A DNA stretch of 64,000 bases from Lentimicrobiaceae bacterium (GTDB taxonomy: Bacteria > Bacteroidota > Bacteroidia > Bacteroidales > F082), in contig JABJIE010000034.1 in NCBI GenBank assembly GCA_018661505.1, positions 1-64,000 on the forward strand, written 5' to 3'. Below the pieces are notes generated by a model, which saw only the letters and a list, made by a program, of their open reading frames with translations, was not told where the DNA came from and searched no databases. Below are positions 20,309 through 29,888 of the stretch, in pieces. Position numbers and translations under genes: made by a program. Position 1 is the first letter of the stretch, and each line of letters opens with the position of its first letter.

Positions 20309-21378
20309 AAATTTATTTTTTCTGGACCATCACCCATGTAATCCATTATTGGTTGTTCAGTGGTAAAGGATGATAGACTTTCTATTAACTCACCAACATT
20401 ATTCCTGTTCTCATGGGGATATAGAAGGTGTATGTTTGGTCCTGCATCAAGAGTAAAGCATACTGGAATATTGGTTTCTTTACGATATTCCCATATTCTC
20501 TCAATTACACTTATCGTATTAGGTTTCATCAAAATAAAGCTAGGTTTAGAAGTCATCATCATGGCATGAAGTGTTAAAGCTTCATTTTCAGCTATTCTCA
20601 CGAAATAGTCTAAATCACCCGATTTCAAAACATTAATAAGATCCTTGAAATTATTTTTAGCTTGTGAAATTCTAGATTGCCCAAATGGGTTATTATTCAT
20701 TAGGTTATGACCCGCTGTGCTTGATACTTTCTTTTCGCTGGAATCTAAAATTATAATAGTATCCCGATAGTTTTTAAAGATTGGATTTATTTCAAAAGGT
20801 AGTTCAGAAGCATAAAAATCAGAGGAATTATTAATTCCATCAAAATGACCCCAAAGGGAAGCATTACCATATATTGACCTGCATGCACTACCTGATCCCA
20901 AACGAGCTACAAAAGACGCTTTTTTATAAAATTCTTCTTTGGTTTTAAAGGTGTTGAAAAATTGATTTTCAATATCGCAAAGTATAAGTGCCAATGCACT
21001 CATCCCTGATGCTGAAGAAGCAATTCCCGTAGAGTGAGGGAATGTATTTTTCGAAAATATTTTAAAGTCCAGTTGGTTAATAAATGGAAATATGTCAATA
21101 ATTCTATTAAAGAATGTTGAGGTTTTTTCGGCAAATTTGGTATTCTTGATGCCATCAAAATAAAATTCTAGATTATTACTATTATTTGAAGTAGGGATGA
21201 ATTCAACTGTTGTTTCTGTCATAGACTTATTAAGCGTGAAGCTTAATGAAGGGTTAGAAGGTATTTGAATTCCCTTTTTACCCCAGTACTTTACAATTGC
21301 AATATTAGAAGGGCTGTTCCAGCCAGTTTTGCCACTCGGTACAGTAGTGAAAATTAAATTTGGATTGTTGTAATTCAC
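20305..21378 (-). CDS. mvaD: Diphosphomevalonate decarboxylase
   Basis: The 357-residue GHMP enzyme is recognised by NIAIVKYWGKKG (residues 26-37), the ATP loop STGIASSASGMSALAL, SGSACRSIYG and the Asp-containing CFTLDAGPNIHLLYP. It converts 5-diphosphomevalonate to isopentenyl diphosphate with ATP and loss of CO2. Its presence shows that this organism uses the mevalonate route. The gene overlaps the mevalonate kinase-like gene by 4 bases. The 158-base gap upstream holds no clear promoter match that I can see. Confidence 0.94.
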   Translation of the reverse strand: MNYNNPNLIFTTVPSGKTGWNSPSNIAIVKYWGKKGIQIPSNPSLSFTLNKSMTETTVEFIPTSNNSNNLEFYFDGIKNTKFAEKTSTFFNRIIDIFPFINQLDFKIFSKNTFPHSTGIASSASGMSALALILCDIENQFFNTFKTKEEFYKKASFVARLGSGSACRSIYGNASLWGHFDGINNSSDFYASELPFEINPIFKNYRDTIIILDSSEKKVSSTAGHNLMNNNPFGQSRISQAKNNFKDLINVLKSGDLDYFVRIAENEALTLHAMMMTSKPSFILMKPNTISVIERIWEYRKETNIPVCFTLDAGPNIHLLYPHENRNNVGELIESLSSFTTEQPIMDYMGDGPEKINL

Positions 21379-21536
21379 ACAGGTATAGTTTTTATTCTGA
21401 AATACATTAGAGCAAACTAAAAAGACGAAATATTTGCGTGTGTAAAGATATTAATTCTCTGTTATCGGAACCTTACAGAGGGCTTAGGATTTGTATTACT
21501 GGATTGTTGTTAAATTTTTCTAAAGCGATTATTTAT

Positions 21537-23240
21537 TTATGGACTGTCGTTAGCACCATTTTTTAGGTATTTAAAATATTTTCTAAGTATGATGGCATTC
21601 TTTTCGTTGGGGGTATGGATTTCTAGAAGAGATGTTTTGTCTGTTTTCCCATTTAGAAATGCTAATATCTTACTTTGGAAGTCGTCATCAGAAGAAATTT
21701 GGGTATAATCAACATCAAATGCCTTACATATATATTTTGCATTCCAAGAATGTTTTGTCTCAAAAAATTGCTCCAAATTAGGTGTGGTATCAGGACCAGG
21801 GATGAATCTAAAAATACCCCCCCCCTTATTATTGATTACAATTATCTTTAGGTTTGGAACTAGATAATAATTCATAAGACTATTTGAGTCATAAAGAAAC
21901 CCAAGATCACCGGTAATAATTATATTAGATTTATTTGATAAATATGAATATCCAAGTGCAGTGCTAACCTGCCCATCAATACCACTTACTCCTCGATTAG
22001 ATTGATAGGTAATATCATTTCTGCTGCCAAATAATTGCGAATATCGCACAGGGGTACTATTTCCAAGGTGTATTGTAGTTCCACCTTTAACTTTGCGCAT
22101 AATAAACCCAACTAGCTTTAAATCACAATATTCGATTTTGTCAAGGTATTCAATTCTTAGATTTGTGGTTACTGTTTTCTTGTTTATCCAAATTTTAGAA
22201 TAGCTAGATTTTGATGGAATTAAATTTTGAAGAAGTATTTTGAAAAATGTCTCTGGCTCAGTACCAATAGGTTTTGTGGAACATTGATAGGTATCCATAT
22301 TTTGCCCAGACCGACTTATGTGCCAGTGTAATTTGGGTTTCATTTTTCGCAGATACTTTTTTATCATCTTTGAAACTACTTGACCACCATATGAAATTAG
22401 TATTTCAGGTTTAAAATCAAGTGCATCATCATCTGTAAATGTAGATATAATATTATCTATTGTGTCAATAAATAGTGAATCATGAATATTTGATGTTGTT
22501 TCAGAAAGTATAATTAGATTATTGAGTTTTGACAAACTGGTTAATGTACTATTTAGTTTTTCATTTGGCTGGTTTTGACCAGCTATTATCATCACCTTAC
22601 TAGATTTGTTTATTTCATCAGCTATAATTTTTATGATACCCTCATCATCCTTTTTGGGCTTAATGATTGGACATCCAAAGTACCTACCTGATGTCTCTTC
22701 GTTTGATGTTCCATAAATAGGCTCATCAAATGGAATATTAATATGAACAGGACCAGGTTCTGGGTATAGACAATGTTCGAGAGCTTTATTTATAATTTTT
22801 TCTGCCTTTTCAAACCTTTTGGGACTGTCTATGTTCTCTGGCAATTCATAACTCTTTTTTATGTAGTTTTTAAATACATTTTTCTGTTTTATTGTTTGTC
22901 CATCGCCAACATCAATTAGATATTTGGGTCTATCAGCTGTAATTATGAGTAGTGGAATCTTCTGGTAATATGCTTCTGCAATTGCAGAAGCATAATTTAA
23001 TGCTGCACTTCCTGATGTACATGCAATTGCCGTTGTTTTTCTAGTTTGTAAAGAAATACCCATTGCAAAAAAAGCAGCGCTTCTCTCATCGATTATACTA
23101 AATGCATTTATCTTAGGATTATTGGCAAAGCTTACAATAATTGGCGCATTTCTAGATCCTGGAGATATTACAATATTCTCCAGTCCGCTTTTAACAAAAA
23201 TATCTGCCAGAAGGCTTATGTTTTTCTTGTCGGATATCAT
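21537..23240 (-). CDS. menD: SEPHCHC synthase MenD
   Basis: The 567-residue thiamine diphosphate enzyme joins isochorismate and 2-oxoglutarate early in menaquinone synthesis. It begins with the Pyr domain (GSRNAPIIVSFANNP; TSGSAALNYASAIAEAYY). It ends with the PP domain carrying GDLGFLYDSNSL and the conserved INNKGGGIFRFIPG. The codons for KGGG contain an uninterrupted run of nine G on the coding strand (21817-21825), unusual in this AT-rich genome and prone to slippage. The gene lies 11 bases after menF in the menI-menF-menD operon. Length is normal and the frame is intact. Confidence 0.95.
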   Translation of the reverse strand: MISDKKNISLLADIFVKSGLENIVISPGSRNAPIIVSFANNPKINAFSIIDERSAAFFAMGISLQTRKTTAIACTSGSAALNYASAIAEAYYQKIPLLIITADRPKYLIDVGDGQTIKQKNVFKNYIKKSYELPENIDSPKRFEKAEKIINKALEHCLYPEPGPVHINIPFDEPIYGTSNEETSGRYFGCPIIKPKKDDEGIIKIIADEINKSSKVMIIAGQNQPNEKLNSTLTSLSKLNNLIILSETTSNIHDSLFIDTIDNIISTFTDDDALDFKPEILISYGGQVVSKMIKKYLRKMKPKLHWHISRSGQNMDTYQCSTKPIGTEPETFFKILLQNLIPSKSSYSKIWINKKTVTTNLRIEYLDKIEYCDLKLVGFIMRKVKGGTTIHLGNSTPVRYSQLFGSRNDITYQSNRGVSGIDGQVSTALGYSYLSNKSNIIITGDLGFLYDSNSLMNYYLVPNLKIIVINNKGGGIFRFIPGPDTTPNLEQFFETKHSWNAKYICKAFDVDYTQISSDDDFQSKILAFLNGKTDKTSLLEIHTPNEKNAIILRKYFKYLKNGANDSP

Positions 23241-23251
23241 TTTGTAAATTT

Positions 23252-24373
23252 CTACAAATTTTCCACAACTGACAATAAAGTTTTTGATTTATGCACAGTT
23301 TCTTGATATTCATCATGTGGATTGGATGATGCTGTAATTCCTCCTCCCACATAAACGTTTATTTTGGTTTTTCCAAGTTCTGCACATCTTAGGTTAACAA
23401 ATAATTCAGATACTTTATTATCATCAATATCTGACGTTTTTAATTGCCATGGTCCAATGAAGCCTGCATAATATCTTCGCTGATGTTGTTCAGCCTTTTT
23501 AATCAATAGATAAGCATCAGCTTTTGGTAGTCCACATACCGCCGGTGTTGGATGTAAGCCCACAATAAATCGCCCCTCTTTTTCAATTAATGAAGCAGTA
23601 TTAATTTTAAATATTGTTTGTATGTGTGCAACATTGCCAGCTATATGGGTGTTATTTCCCGATGTATCATATTTACTTATACCAAGTTCTGATAGTAATG
23701 ATTCTATATATAGTGATACCATTCGCTGCTCTTCTTTTTCTTTTTTAGTCCATATTATATCACGTTTATTATCATCCACAGATTTTGTTCCAGCCAATGC
23801 TTCAGTATAAGTTGTATCACCATTAATTCTTATTAATGTTTCTGGAGATGCACCAAACCAAATACCTTCGTCTGGAAGATGAAATAGATTTATGAAAGCA
23901 TCAGGATATTTATCTCTCATTACCCTTAATAATGATGGTATATGTAACTCTTTTGAAAGGTTCTTGGGTATTACTCTTGAAAAAACTACTTTTTTCAATT
24001 CATTATTTGCAAGCTTGGAAATAAGAAAGGAAGTTCTATCGATGTAGTCTTGCTTTGAAATCGATATATTCTCAGAGTAATTATCATAATTAGTTTTGGG
24101 TAGAGTAGATAAAAAAGCTACTACATTTTCAAAATTATCATTTTCATTTAAAATGTTATCTGGCTTAATAACTCTAGCCAAGCCAGTTTGAGCACTTTCA
24201 AAATCTGCAATGATAAATCCAGAGGCGCTTTTAATATCTATTATTTCGATTTTGTTTGTTGTGCTATTATTTTGAAATACTAAAGTAAACTTATCATCAC
24301 CTGGTAGACTATAAATAGCGCAGGGTAACCCTTTTGAGATTACTAAGTTAGATATTTCTAAGACGTTTTGCAT
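23252..24373 (-). CDS. menF: Isochorismate synthase MenF
   Basis: The 373-residue chorismate-utilising enzyme shows the family signatures FSRVIPKNL, NLFHLPDEGIWFGASPETLI, EALAGTKSVDDN, VGLHPTPAVCGLPK and YYAGFIGPW. It converts chorismate to isochorismate. Placement between menI and menD makes the menaquinone role far more likely than siderophore synthesis. The start codon overlaps the menI stop by one base (TAATG), and menD begins 11 bases after its stop. Confidence 0.93.
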   Translation of the reverse strand: MQNVLEISNLVISKGLPCAIYSLPGDDKFTLVFQNNSTTNKIEIIDIKSASGFIIADFESAQTGLARVIKPDNILNENDNFENVVAFLSTLPKTNYDNYSENISISKQDYIDRTSFLISKLANNELKKVVFSRVIPKNLSKELHIPSLLRVMRDKYPDAFINLFHLPDEGIWFGASPETLIRINGDTTYTEALAGTKSVDDNKRDIIWTKKEKEEQRMVSLYIESLLSELGISKYDTSGNNTHIAGNVAHIQTIFKINTASLIEKEGRFIVGLHPTPAVCGLPKADAYLLIKKAEQHQRRYYAGFIGPWQLKTSDIDDNKVSELFVNLRCAELGKTKINVYVGGGITASSNPHDEYQETVHKSKTLLSVVENL

Positions 24374-24780
24374 TACTTTTTAACTAGGATATTTGTTATT
24401 CTGCAAATGGAAATTAGTTTATCATTTTTATCTTTAATGTCAACATTCCAAACATGTGTATACCTACCCTTGTGAATTAGATTTCCATGGGCAAATACAA
24501 AACCCTTATTAGCAGTGCCAACATGATTGGCGCTTACCTGTGCTCCTCTAACAGATATTTTTTTTAGATCAACTAGCAGTGATGAACCCAATCCAGCTAC
24601 GGTTTCAGCTAGCGCAAGGTTGGCCCCACCATGAAGTATTTTATCCGGTTGAAAAGTAGTTTCGTTAACAGGCATTTTTGCTATTATGTAATTATCATTT
24701 ATTTCAACATAACTGATATTAAGGTGCTCCATTAAAGTTCCCTTATTCAAGGAGTTCAATTCTTTCAGTGATAGTTCCAT
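24373..24780 (-). CDS. menI: Hotdog-fold thioesterase, probable DHNA-CoA thioesterase
   Basis: The 135-residue hotdog-fold protein contains ILHGGANLALAETVAGLGS, the signature of the YdiI/MenI subgroup with its catalytic-type Glu. This group hydrolyses 1,4-dihydroxy-2-naphthoyl-CoA. The location at the head of menI-menF-menD, with overlapping stop and start, supports that substrate. Other hotdog thioesterases of this size (PaaI-like) act on different aryl-CoA esters, so the substrate is inferred from context. Confidence 0.82.
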   Translation of the reverse strand: MELSLKELNSLNKGTLMEHLNISYVEINDNYIIAKMPVNETTFQPDKILHGGANLALAETVAGLGSSLLVDLKKISVRGAQVSANHVGTANKGFVFAHGNLIHKGRYTHVWNVDIKDKNDKLISICRITNILVKK

Positions 24781-24807
24781 TTTCCAGTTTAAACTTAGAT
24801 TTAGTAT

Positions 24808-24839
24808 TAACCAAAAATAACCATAATCTCTTTTGGTTA
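24808..24839. promoter_or_regulatory. Inverted repeat over the menI -7 box
   Basis: Nine-base arms TAACCAAAA and TTTTGGTTA are separated by 14 bases. On the minus strand the -7 box TATTTTTG (24812-24819) overlaps the left arm, about 32 bases before the menI start. A regulator bound here would control the menI-F-D operon. This is inference from position. Confidence 0.4.
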
Positions 24840-24950
24840 TTATTTATGTTATACAAACATCATAATATTGTAAAATATTATTTTCAAGTTAATATAAATA
24901 CCTATCAATAATCTATTTTATTATCATAATAATTGCTTGGTATTAGTTAA

Positions 24951-24984
24951 TTTGGTCGGATATTACCAAAAAAACTTAATTTTG
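24951..24984 (+). promoter_or_regulatory. Promoter of the Omp28-like gene
   Basis: TTTG at 24951-24954 and TAATTTTG at 24977-24984, 22 bases apart, match the Bacteroidota -33/-7 pattern. The predicted start near 24990 gives a leader of about 33 bases. Confidence 0.6.
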
Positions 24985-25023
24985 TTTCAGTTCAAAATAT
25001 TTTAACTAAACATTACAACTACA

Positions 25024-26685
25024 ATGAAACTACTTACCTCAATTCTAACGTTTGTTATTTTCTTAATTAACATTTCATTTGCTCAACAAATTTCGCGTGA
25101 TAACGTCCTTTTGGAAATAGGTACAGGTACATGGTGCGTGTACTGTCCTGGATCTGCAATGGGTGCTGATGACCTTGTTGCTAACGGACACGATGTTGTT
25201 GTCATTGAAAACCATAATGGTGATAGCTATACTAACACTGCCTCAAATGCAAGAAACTCCTACTATAATATTTCAGGTTATCCAACAGCATTATTTGATG
25301 GTGGCTCAGCCTACGTTGGAGGAAGCAATAGCACAAGTCTTTACCCTCAATACTTATCAAGATATAACCAAAAGATTAATGTTCCAACATCTTTTTCCAT
25401 AGATATACAAGGAACATCACAAGGTTCCGTAGACTTTAATGTTGACGTAACTATTGAGATGGTAGATCCTTATGTTGGTTCTGACATTCGGTTGCATTGT
25501 GCTATTACTGAATCGCATATTGCTGAATTATGGCAGGGTCAAACACACTTAAACTTTGTTAACCGTACCATGCTTCCTAATCATAATGGTATTCCATTGG
25601 ATTTCTCATCTGGGGATGTTATTCAACAAAATTATTCATTCCTAATTGATCCAGAATGGTTGCCAGAGAATTGTGAATTTGTAATATTTGTTCAGGAGTA
25701 TGGTACAAAAGAAGTTTTTAATGCATCTAAAAAAGACTTATTGGAGTTTGCCAATATTAATGATTACGACGCCTCACTATGGGAGGTGTCAAATATACCA
25801 GAAGAATCATGTTCAGGTACTTTTGCTCCGTCAGTTCTTTTGCGCAATAATGGAAATATAGATCTTAACACTTTAACATTCCACTATAAGGCCAATGATG
25901 GTGAATTGGAAACATATGATTGGACAGGAAACCTTCCATTCCTTGGTGAAGAACTTGTTGATCTACCTATTATTTATTTTACACCATCTGATGATAACAC
26001 GCTTGAAATTTATTGTGAAGGTCCTAATGGTCAAACTGATCAATATCTTCTAAATGATACAATTTACCGTGAGATTCCAAATGCAGATGCCATCTCTTCA
26101 AACACTGTTACTTTATTTCTCAGGTGTGACAGTAATCCAGAGGAAACCACCTGGGAACTGCAAGATAGCGATGGTAATGTTTTACATGAGGGTGGTCCAT
26201 ACACCACCCCAGGGTATACTTTCACAGAAGAATTTGAACTTGATGACCTTTCATGCTACCAATTTTATTTAAATGACTCAGGAGGCGATGGTTTAAGTTC
26301 CCCTGGCTTCTTTGCGCTATTTTATGGCTCAAGTAATTATATACTTCAAGGCATGGGTGATTTTGGACTGGGTATGGGAACTAACTTCTCTACTGATGAT
26401 GTCACATCCATCGATGACAAAGAGCTTGGTGTTAATATGAATGTTTATCCAAATCCTTTTAGCCATCACACAAATATTTCCATAAAAACTAATGAGACAA
26501 GCCATGTGCAAGTTAGTTTGTATAATATTTTACAAGAGCTAGTTTACCAAAGCGATGAAGGTATTCTAAGCTCAGGAGAACAGCTTATCAAGATAAATAG
26601 AAAAGATCTTGAAAATGGTATTTATTTCGTACAGTTACAGGTAAATGATAAGATGTATATTAAGAAAGTAACCATTGTCAATTAA
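25024..26685 (+). CDS. Omp28-related T9SS-sorted protein with thioredoxin-like CxxC
   Basis: The 553-residue secreted protein has a signal peptide (1-20, ISFA). An Omp28-type thioredoxin-like domain follows with Cys38-Val-Tyr-Cys41 in EIGTGTWCVYCPG and a cis-Pro-like GYPTALFDGG. After it comes a long beta-rich region with several Cys. The end is a T9SS type A sorting domain (NVYPNPFSHHTNISIK ... GIYFVQLQVNDKMYIKKVTIVN). It should cross the outer membrane by the T9SS and become surface-attached. Whether the CxxC pair is redox-active outside the cell is unknown. It has its own promoter and no close partner gene. Confidence 0.85.
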   Translation: MKLLTSILTFVIFLINISFAQQISRDNVLLEIGTGTWCVYCPGSAMGADDLVANGHDVVVIENHNGDSYTNTASNARNSYYNISGYPTALFDGGSAYVGGSNSTSLYPQYLSRYNQKINVPTSFSIDIQGTSQGSVDFNVDVTIEMVDPYVGSDIRLHCAITESHIAELWQGQTHLNFVNRTMLPNHNGIPLDFSSGDVIQQNYSFLIDPEWLPENCEFVIFVQEYGTKEVFNASKKDLLEFANINDYDASLWEVSNIPEESCSGTFAPSVLLRNNGNIDLNTLTFHYKANDGELETYDWTGNLPFLGEELVDLPIIYFTPSDDNTLEIYCEGPNGQTDQYLLNDTIYREIPNADAISSNTVTLFLRCDSNPEETTWELQDSDGNVLHEGGPYTTPGYTFTEEFELDDLSCYQFYLNDSGGDGLSSPGFFALFYGSSNYILQGMGDFGLGMGTNFSTDDVTSIDDKELGVNMNVYPNPFSHHTNISIKTNETSHVQVSLYNILQELVYQSDEGILSSGEQLIKINRKDLENGIYFVQLQVNDKMYIKKVTIVN

Positions 26686-26744
26686 TTTTGATTTTAAAGC
26701 CCTTGATAACATCTGATTTCATTTTTTATGATTTAGAATAAATC

Positions 26745-26752
26745 TATATTTG
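26745..26752 (+). promoter_or_regulatory. Candidate -7 box (TATATTTG)
   Basis: It matches TAnnTTTG about 100 bases before the lipoprotein gene at 26856, but has no -33 TTTG at the right distance. Confidence 0.3.
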
Positions 26753-26855
26753 GTAAAATATTTATCAATTTAGAGCAAGCAAATAAGAGACTCAAGTAAT
26801 CATTCAGGATATTAAATTATTATTTTTAATATCCTACATAACTAAAAACTCAATT

Positions 26856-28106
26856 ATGAAAACTAATAATTTGCTAACTGCATTATTACTAATAACAGTT
26901 ATATTTCTATCACAAATAGGCTGTAATAAGAATAATGACTCAGATGATGATACTGGTAACGGCGGGCTTGGTGTTGAAACGCCACCAACTTGGGTTAGTG
27001 TTCTTATAGCAGAAAATGCGCCACCTGCCATACATGATGACCAGGTTACCTATGTTGAAAAGATAGTGAAGCTTGCTCCAAACCTTGAACAAATACACCT
27101 GCGTTCAAAGAATCAAACTGCACTATCCAATCAGCAGTTTGCAAATCTCATAAGTCTGTTACGAGATAAATATGGTTCAACACTAGAAATAGGATTTCAT
27201 CCAGATAACTCTAAAACTAGTTGTGAATTATGGGGATGTGGAAGTGATGACTGCACGTCAACTGCTTCATGGCAGTGTGTTCTTAATGAAAGTATTATAC
27301 TGATGAATACTATCAACGATATTGTTCAAAAATCAGGTAATACTGGTTTTACAATTTTTTCAATTGAACAGAGTTACATTGAAGATGTAGCCAATTCACT
27401 CGCTGAGATAAAACATTGCCTTTCCGGGTCTGCAAGTGCATTGCCTAACGTAACACCTGCTTCTCCAGCTGTAAAATTTGGCAATGTTTTGCCCAGCTAT
27501 GGATCCTCTGAAATATATGGTTCCGATGGATATGATTATGGATATCCACAATACTATAACCTGGGAAAGCATCTCACTGACGATGCATGTGTATTACTCC
27601 AAAAGCAAGGAAGTGATTCCCCCTATTTTCCAGATTATAGCGCCGCAAATTGTCTTCAATCTCCATGTCCAGCTACATCAGGCCATATATTTGTTATTGA
27701 TGTAGATACAGAAGGTGCATATTCAGATCCAAAAATTCCATGCTTGAATAATACTAACATACAAAATGCTTACAACACTCTTTCCGGTGGAACTGCGGGT
27801 GCAAATCCAACGCTGGCATCTGCTTGCTTAGCATACCTTATGACACAGTATCCACCAATTACTGGAACTGTTGCACTTAATGGTGCTGAAGTTTTTATAA
27901 CCTTATCAGGTGAACCGTCATTTCTTGGAGGCTCTGGGTGGACATTGGACTCCATTAATAATTTCCATAATCAGTTAAATACAAACTTTAGCACACTTAA
28001 GACTCTTGTGCCATCTTTATTCCCTTCGGGAGGAACTGACCCTAGTGCGTTAAAGTATGCGATTTGGAATTATGATGATATTCTTAATAATATTACCTTA
28101 CCTTAA
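26856..28106 (+). CDS. Cysteine-rich lipoprotein of unknown function
   Basis: The 416-residue lipoprotein has lipobox SQIGC (Cys23) and a short Asp/Asn-rich linker. The globular region opens with a strand/helix alternation (VSVLIAENAPP, LAPNLEQIHLRS, LEIGFHPDNS, FTIFSIEQSYI) that could be a TIM-barrel-like fold. It contains at least nine Cys, several in pairs (CELWGCGSDDC, CLQSPC), which fits disulfides in an exported protein. I do not recognise the family. The first 29 codons are about 86% identical in DNA to those of the gene at 29889, whose body is unrelated. Confidence 0.7.
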   Translation: MKTNNLLTALLLITVIFLSQIGCNKNNDSDDDTGNGGLGVETPPTWVSVLIAENAPPAIHDDQVTYVEKIVKLAPNLEQIHLRSKNQTALSNQQFANLISLLRDKYGSTLEIGFHPDNSKTSCELWGCGSDDCTSTASWQCVLNESIILMNTINDIVQKSGNTGFTIFSIEQSYIEDVANSLAEIKHCLSGSASALPNVTPASPAVKFGNVLPSYGSSEIYGSDGYDYGYPQYYNLGKHLTDDACVLLQKQGSDSPYFPDYSAANCLQSPCPATSGHIFVIDVDTEGAYSDPKIPCLNNTNIQNAYNTLSGGTAGANPTLASACLAYLMTQYPPITGTVALNGAEVFITLSGEPSFLGGSGWTLDSINNFHNQLNTNFSTLKTLVPSLFPSGGTDPSALKYAIWNYDDILNNITLP

Positions 28107-28122
28107 ACAGGATGGTTAAATT

Positions 28123-29658
28123 TTAGCTCCCCCAGTTATCTCTGTCTAGGCTGCGATATTGTATGGCTTCTGCCAAATGATCATTTTTAATGTCTTTACT
28201 AGCACCAAGATCAGCTATTGTTCTGGATACTTTTATTATGCGGTCATATGCTCTTGCTGAAAGGTTTAATTTTTCCATAGCTAATTTGAGGAGAGTTTTA
28301 CCATTACTATTTAGCATGCAATAGTTTGCAATATCTTTACTGCTCATCTGAGAGTTGCAATAAATATTACCTGCTTTTTCAAATCTTTCTTTCTGAATAT
28401 TTCTTGCTATTATTACTCTGGGCCGTATCTTATTGCTAGACTCACCGGATGATTTAGTTGACAGATCATCAAATGCTACAGGCGTTACCTCAACATGTAG
28501 ATCTATTCTATCCATTAGTGGCCCTGATATTCTGTTAAGATAATTTTGGACATTACCAGGCGAGCATACACAATCTTTTTCAGGATGATTATAATATCCA
28601 CAAGGACATGGGTTCATTGCTGCTACTAGCATAAAGCTGGCAGGATAATCAACCGTTACCCGAGCCCTGGAAATGGTTACTAACCTGTCTTCCATGGGTT
28701 GCCTCATTACCTCTAGTACCGTTCTTTTAAATTCAGGTAACTCATCTAAAAATAATACGCCATTTTGGGCTAATGAAATTTCTCCTGGCTTAGGATATGT
28801 TCCCCCACCTACAAGCCCTGCATCACTTATAGTATGGTGAGGAGACCGATATGGGCGAGCAGAAACAATAGCATTACCACGAGGAAGTATGCCTGCCACA
28901 GAGTGTATTTTTGTTGTTTCCAGGGCTTCATCTAAAGTTAATGGAGGTAGTATTGAAGGTATGCGTTTTGCAAGCATTGTTTTGCCTGAACCAGGGGGAC
29001 CTATCATTATAATATTATGCCCTCCTGCAGCAGCTATTTCCAGAGCTCTTTTTATATTTTTCTGCCCCTTTACGTCCTCAATATTAAATGGGTAGCTTGT
29101 ATTTTTTTCAAGTAAATTTTCCGCTTGGGATATGGTAACTTTTGCATTTGACTTGCCATTTAGCAAATCTATTACTTCGGTAATATGTTTAAACCCGTAA
29201 ACATCAATTCCATCCACCACAGAAGCTTCATTTGCATTTTCCAGTGGTACTATTATTCCTTTAAAACCATCTTCTTTGGCTTTTAGAGCCATGGAAAGGG
29301 CCCCGTTCACAGCCCTAATTGAGCCATCCAGAGATAACTCGCCCATCATAATGTAATTAGTTAAAAGAATATCTTTTATCTGTTTAGAAGCTGCTAAGAT
29401 CGCAATGGCTATTGGTAAGTCATAAGATGAACCTTCTTTTTTAATATTTGCGGGGGCCATATTAATGACAATTCTTCGACCAGGATATTTATACCCAATA
29501 TTATTTATAACAGCAACCAACCTGTGATGACTTTCCTTTACAGCATTGTCTGGTAATCCCACAAGGAAAAATTTACTTCCCTTACTTATATTTACTTCAA
29601 TGGTTATAATTATAGCATCAATGCCTTGGATGGCACTGCCATAGGTTTTTACTAACAT
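28123..29658 (-). CDS. YifB/ComM family Mg-chelatase-like AAA+ ATPase
   Basis: The 511-residue protein has an N-terminal Lon-protease-like domain (about 1-170), a Mg-chelatase AAA+ core with Walker A GPPGSGKTML and Walker B VLFLDELPEF, the CPCGYY..C..C cysteine cluster, and a C-terminal helical lid (LNLSARAYDRIIKVSRTIADL). ComM-type proteins are helicases that promote branch migration during natural transformation, so it may aid uptake and integration of DNA. It is a single gene that converges with the 26856 gene (16-base gap). Confidence 0.93.
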   Translation of the reverse strand: MLVKTYGSAIQGIDAIIITIEVNISKGSKFFLVGLPDNAVKESHHRLVAVINNIGYKYPGRRIVINMAPANIKKEGSSYDLPIAIAILAASKQIKDILLTNYIMMGELSLDGSIRAVNGALSMALKAKEDGFKGIIVPLENANEASVVDGIDVYGFKHITEVIDLLNGKSNAKVTISQAENLLEKNTSYPFNIEDVKGQKNIKRALEIAAAGGHNIIMIGPPGSGKTMLAKRIPSILPPLTLDEALETTKIHSVAGILPRGNAIVSARPYRSPHHTISDAGLVGGGTYPKPGEISLAQNGVLFLDELPEFKRTVLEVMRQPMEDRLVTISRARVTVDYPASFMLVAAMNPCPCGYYNHPEKDCVCSPGNVQNYLNRISGPLMDRIDLHVEVTPVAFDDLSTKSSGESSNKIRPRVIIARNIQKERFEKAGNIYCNSQMSSKDIANYCMLNSNGKTLLKLAMEKLNLSARAYDRIIKVSRTIADLGASKDIKNDHLAEAIQYRSLDRDNWGS

Positions 29659-29683
29659 GGGTTAATTTTTAGGTGTTGATTAA

Positions 29684-29691
29684 CAAATATA
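29684..29691 (-). promoter_or_regulatory. -7 box (TATATTTG) of yifB
   Basis: It matches TAnnTTTG on the minus strand about 26 bases before the ATG. A TTG lies about 24 bases further upstream, slightly beyond the usual spacing. Confidence 0.45.
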
Positions 29692-29888
29692 GGAATTCTA
29701 TTACTAATAGTTAAGCAATAAATTGATAGACTAACTATATATGCATTAGCTTTTTAATTCAACAGGAATATTTGTGATATAATAATGGGTAATGATTTAT
29801 TAAATTTTATCTATCGATAGAATAGAAAAAAAATTATTTTTGAATCTTCAAAATAGGCAGAAACTTTTTACAACTAAATTTATTCTAT

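Noticed and set aside
21457..21480. Small hairpin CTCTGT/ACAGAG in the mvaD-menD gap, considered as a terminator of menD
   Set aside because: The stem is only 6 bp with a 12-base loop, there is no T run on either strand, and it lies upstream of mvaD and downstream of menD in an order that gives it no clear role.
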